This document shows, piece by piece, positions 4,030-5,035 of a stretch of 5,035 nucleotides of DNA. The stretch covers positions 1 through 5,035 of the forward strand of contig JARCMB010000475.1 of the NCBI GenBank assembly GCA_030248825.1, written 5' to 3'. A program made the translations under genes and the position numbers. The stretch's first letter is position 1, and each line of letters opens with the position of its first letter. This DNA is from Pseudanabaenaceae cyanobacterium MP8IB2.15. GTDB lineage: Bacteria > Cyanobacteriota > Cyanobacteriia > Pseudanabaenales > Pseudanabaenaceae. The notes beneath the pieces were generated by a model. It saw only the letters and a program-made list of their open reading frames with translations, had not been told where the DNA came from and searched no databases.

Positions 4030-5035
4030 ATGTTTAACACCAAACTTCTGAATCATTCTGATGCGATTAATCTCTGGCAGATTTGGCAAAAAACCGCACA
4101 AGCTTATCCAAATATTGTGGCTCTGTACGATCCTCACGCTGAGCCTGAAGTCAAGATTACTTACCAAGAGTTAGCCGATCTGATTGCGAGTTTTGGGGCG
4201 GGACTTCGATCGCTTGGGATTCAAAATGGCGACATGGTGGCACTAATTGCGGATAACTCGCCGCGCTGGATGGTTGCCGATCAAGGAATTATGTCGATCG
4301 GAGCAGCCAACGCCACCCGCAGTTCGCAAGCAGAACGGACAGAATTGCTTTACATTCTCGAACACAGTGACAGTATTGCCTTAGTTGTGGAAAATCTGGC
4401 AACGCTCGAAAAACTCCAGCCCGAACTGCAAAGCCTGCCGATTCGTCAAGTAATTTTGCTTTCAGATGAAGACCCACCCACAGGGATGTATAACTTTGAG
4501 CAAATTATCGATCGAGGTGAAAACTCTGAACACGATCGGTACCGCCGCGAATTGGGTAATGCCGAAATTACTCGCAACACCTTAGCTACCCTGATTTATA
4601 CTTCCGGGACAAGTGGTAGACCCAAAGGCGTGATGCTGACTCATGGCAACCTGTTACATCAAGTTAATTTTGCTGTGACCGTCGTGCAAATTCAGCCTGG
4701 AGAGCGGATACTGAGCATTTTACCAACTTGGCATTCCTATGAACGCAGCTTTGAGTACTTCACGCTTGCCCAAGGCTGCACCCAGATTTATTCCAACCTT
4801 CGATCGATCAAAAAAGATTTAAAACAATATAAGCCTCATTACATGGTCGCAGTGCCACGTCTGTGGGAATCGATTTATGAAGGGGTGCAGAAACAGTTTC
4901 GCGATCAATCTACGGCAAAACAACAGCTCGTGAAATTTTTCTTCAGCGCGAGTCAAAGTTACATCAAAGCTCGTCGCTGTTTGCAGGGCTTGGATCTAGA
5001 AAATCTCAACCCCTCGATCGCACAGCGTTTGTGGG
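4030..5035 (+). CDS. aas: acyl-ACP synthetase / long-chain acyl-CoA synthetase (AMP-forming), N-terminal half
   Basis: Reading from the ATG at 4030 gives 335 open codons to the window edge, about half the usual length of roughly 640-700. The protein belongs to the ANL adenylate-forming superfamily. The phosphate-binding motif 'YTSGTSGRPKGVMLTHGN' is at 190-207, and 'LPTWHSYERSFEY' (231-243) and 'VAVPRLWESIYEG' (273-285) follow in the order seen in long-chain fatty acid synthetases. The stretch 'NSPRWMVADQGIMSIGAAN' (76-94) with 'RSSQAERTELLYIL' (97-110) resembles cyanobacterial Aas, which activates free fatty acids with ATP and loads them on acyl carrier protein, so recycling acids released from membrane lipids. 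Acyl-CoA as product cannot be excluded. The start is the only one possible: an in-frame TAA lies at 3988-3990 with no ATG, GTG or TTG between. No Shine-Dalgarno is visible. The C-terminal domain lies outside the window. Confidence 0.92.
   Translation, partial: MFNTKLLNHSDAINLWQIWQKTAQAYPNIVALYDPHAEPEVKITYQELADLIASFGAGLRSLGIQNGDMVALIADNSPRWMVADQGIMSIGAANATRSSQAERTELLYILEHSDSIALVVENLATLEKLQPELQSLPIRQVILLSDEDPPTGMYNFEQIIDRGENSEHDRYRRELGNAEITRNTLATLIYTSGTSGRPKGVMLTHGNLLHQVNFAVTVVQIQPGERILSILPTWHSYERSFEYFTLAQGCTQIYSNLRSIKKDLKQYKPHYMVAVPRLWESIYEGVQKQFRDQSTAKQQLVKFFFSASQSYIKARRCLQGLDLENLNPSIAQRLW

Noticed and set aside
4289..4477. 62-residue minus-strand open frame
   Set aside because: It is antisense to the conserved N-terminal part of the acyl-ACP synthetase.

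Overview
The window is chromosomal DNA from a cyanobacterium. Three things point there. CGATCG, the core of the cyanobacterial HIP1 element, occurs about 21 times by hand count, against roughly one expected by chance. There is a cyanobacterial-type RNase P RNA gene. The coding sequences resemble cyanobacterial families, in particular an Aas-type acyl-ACP synthetase, a divergent SpoIID/LytB protein and a small FtsL-like membrane protein. The genus cannot be fixed from this stretch. It reads as ordinary core chromosome: I see no transposon, prophage, CRISPR array, tRNA or toxin-antitoxin pair.

Layout. Bases 1-581 (minus) hold the N-terminal part of a membrane-anchored 7TM-HD (PgpH-like) phosphohydrolase that continues beyond the window. 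Just upstream of it, on the same strand, lies rnpB, about 605-1054 (minus). A 190-bp divergent promoter region follows. Then come three plus-strand genes in a probable operon: a secreted SpoIID/LytB-domain protein (1246-2058), a pterin-4a-carbinolamine dehydratase (2129-2413) and a 296-residue conserved protein with a tentative ThuA/glutamine-amidotransferase-like fold (2430-3320). A convergent minus-strand gene (3339-3824) encodes a single-pass membrane protein of FtsL-like layout. After a 205-bp divergent intergenic region, the last gene (4030 to the window end) is the N-terminal half of an acyl-ACP/acyl-CoA synthetase.

The genes do not form one pathway. The themes are RNA processing (rnpB), second-messenger turnover (HD protein), cell wall and envelope (SpoIID, FtsL-like), pterin chemistry (PCD) and fatty-acid recycling (Aas). 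The five fully resolved ATG starts other than PCD each have an in-frame stop a short way upstream with no other plausible start between, so they are well fixed. Shine-Dalgarno sequences are weak or absent at most genes, which is common in cyanobacteria.

No clearly new system is visible. The points most worth a second look are the 24-bp junction between rnpB and the HD gene with a promoter-like sequence inside rnpB, the missing hallmark C-terminal motifs in the SpoIID protein, the uncharacterised 296-residue and FtsL-like proteins, and the exclusively degenerate form of HIP1.
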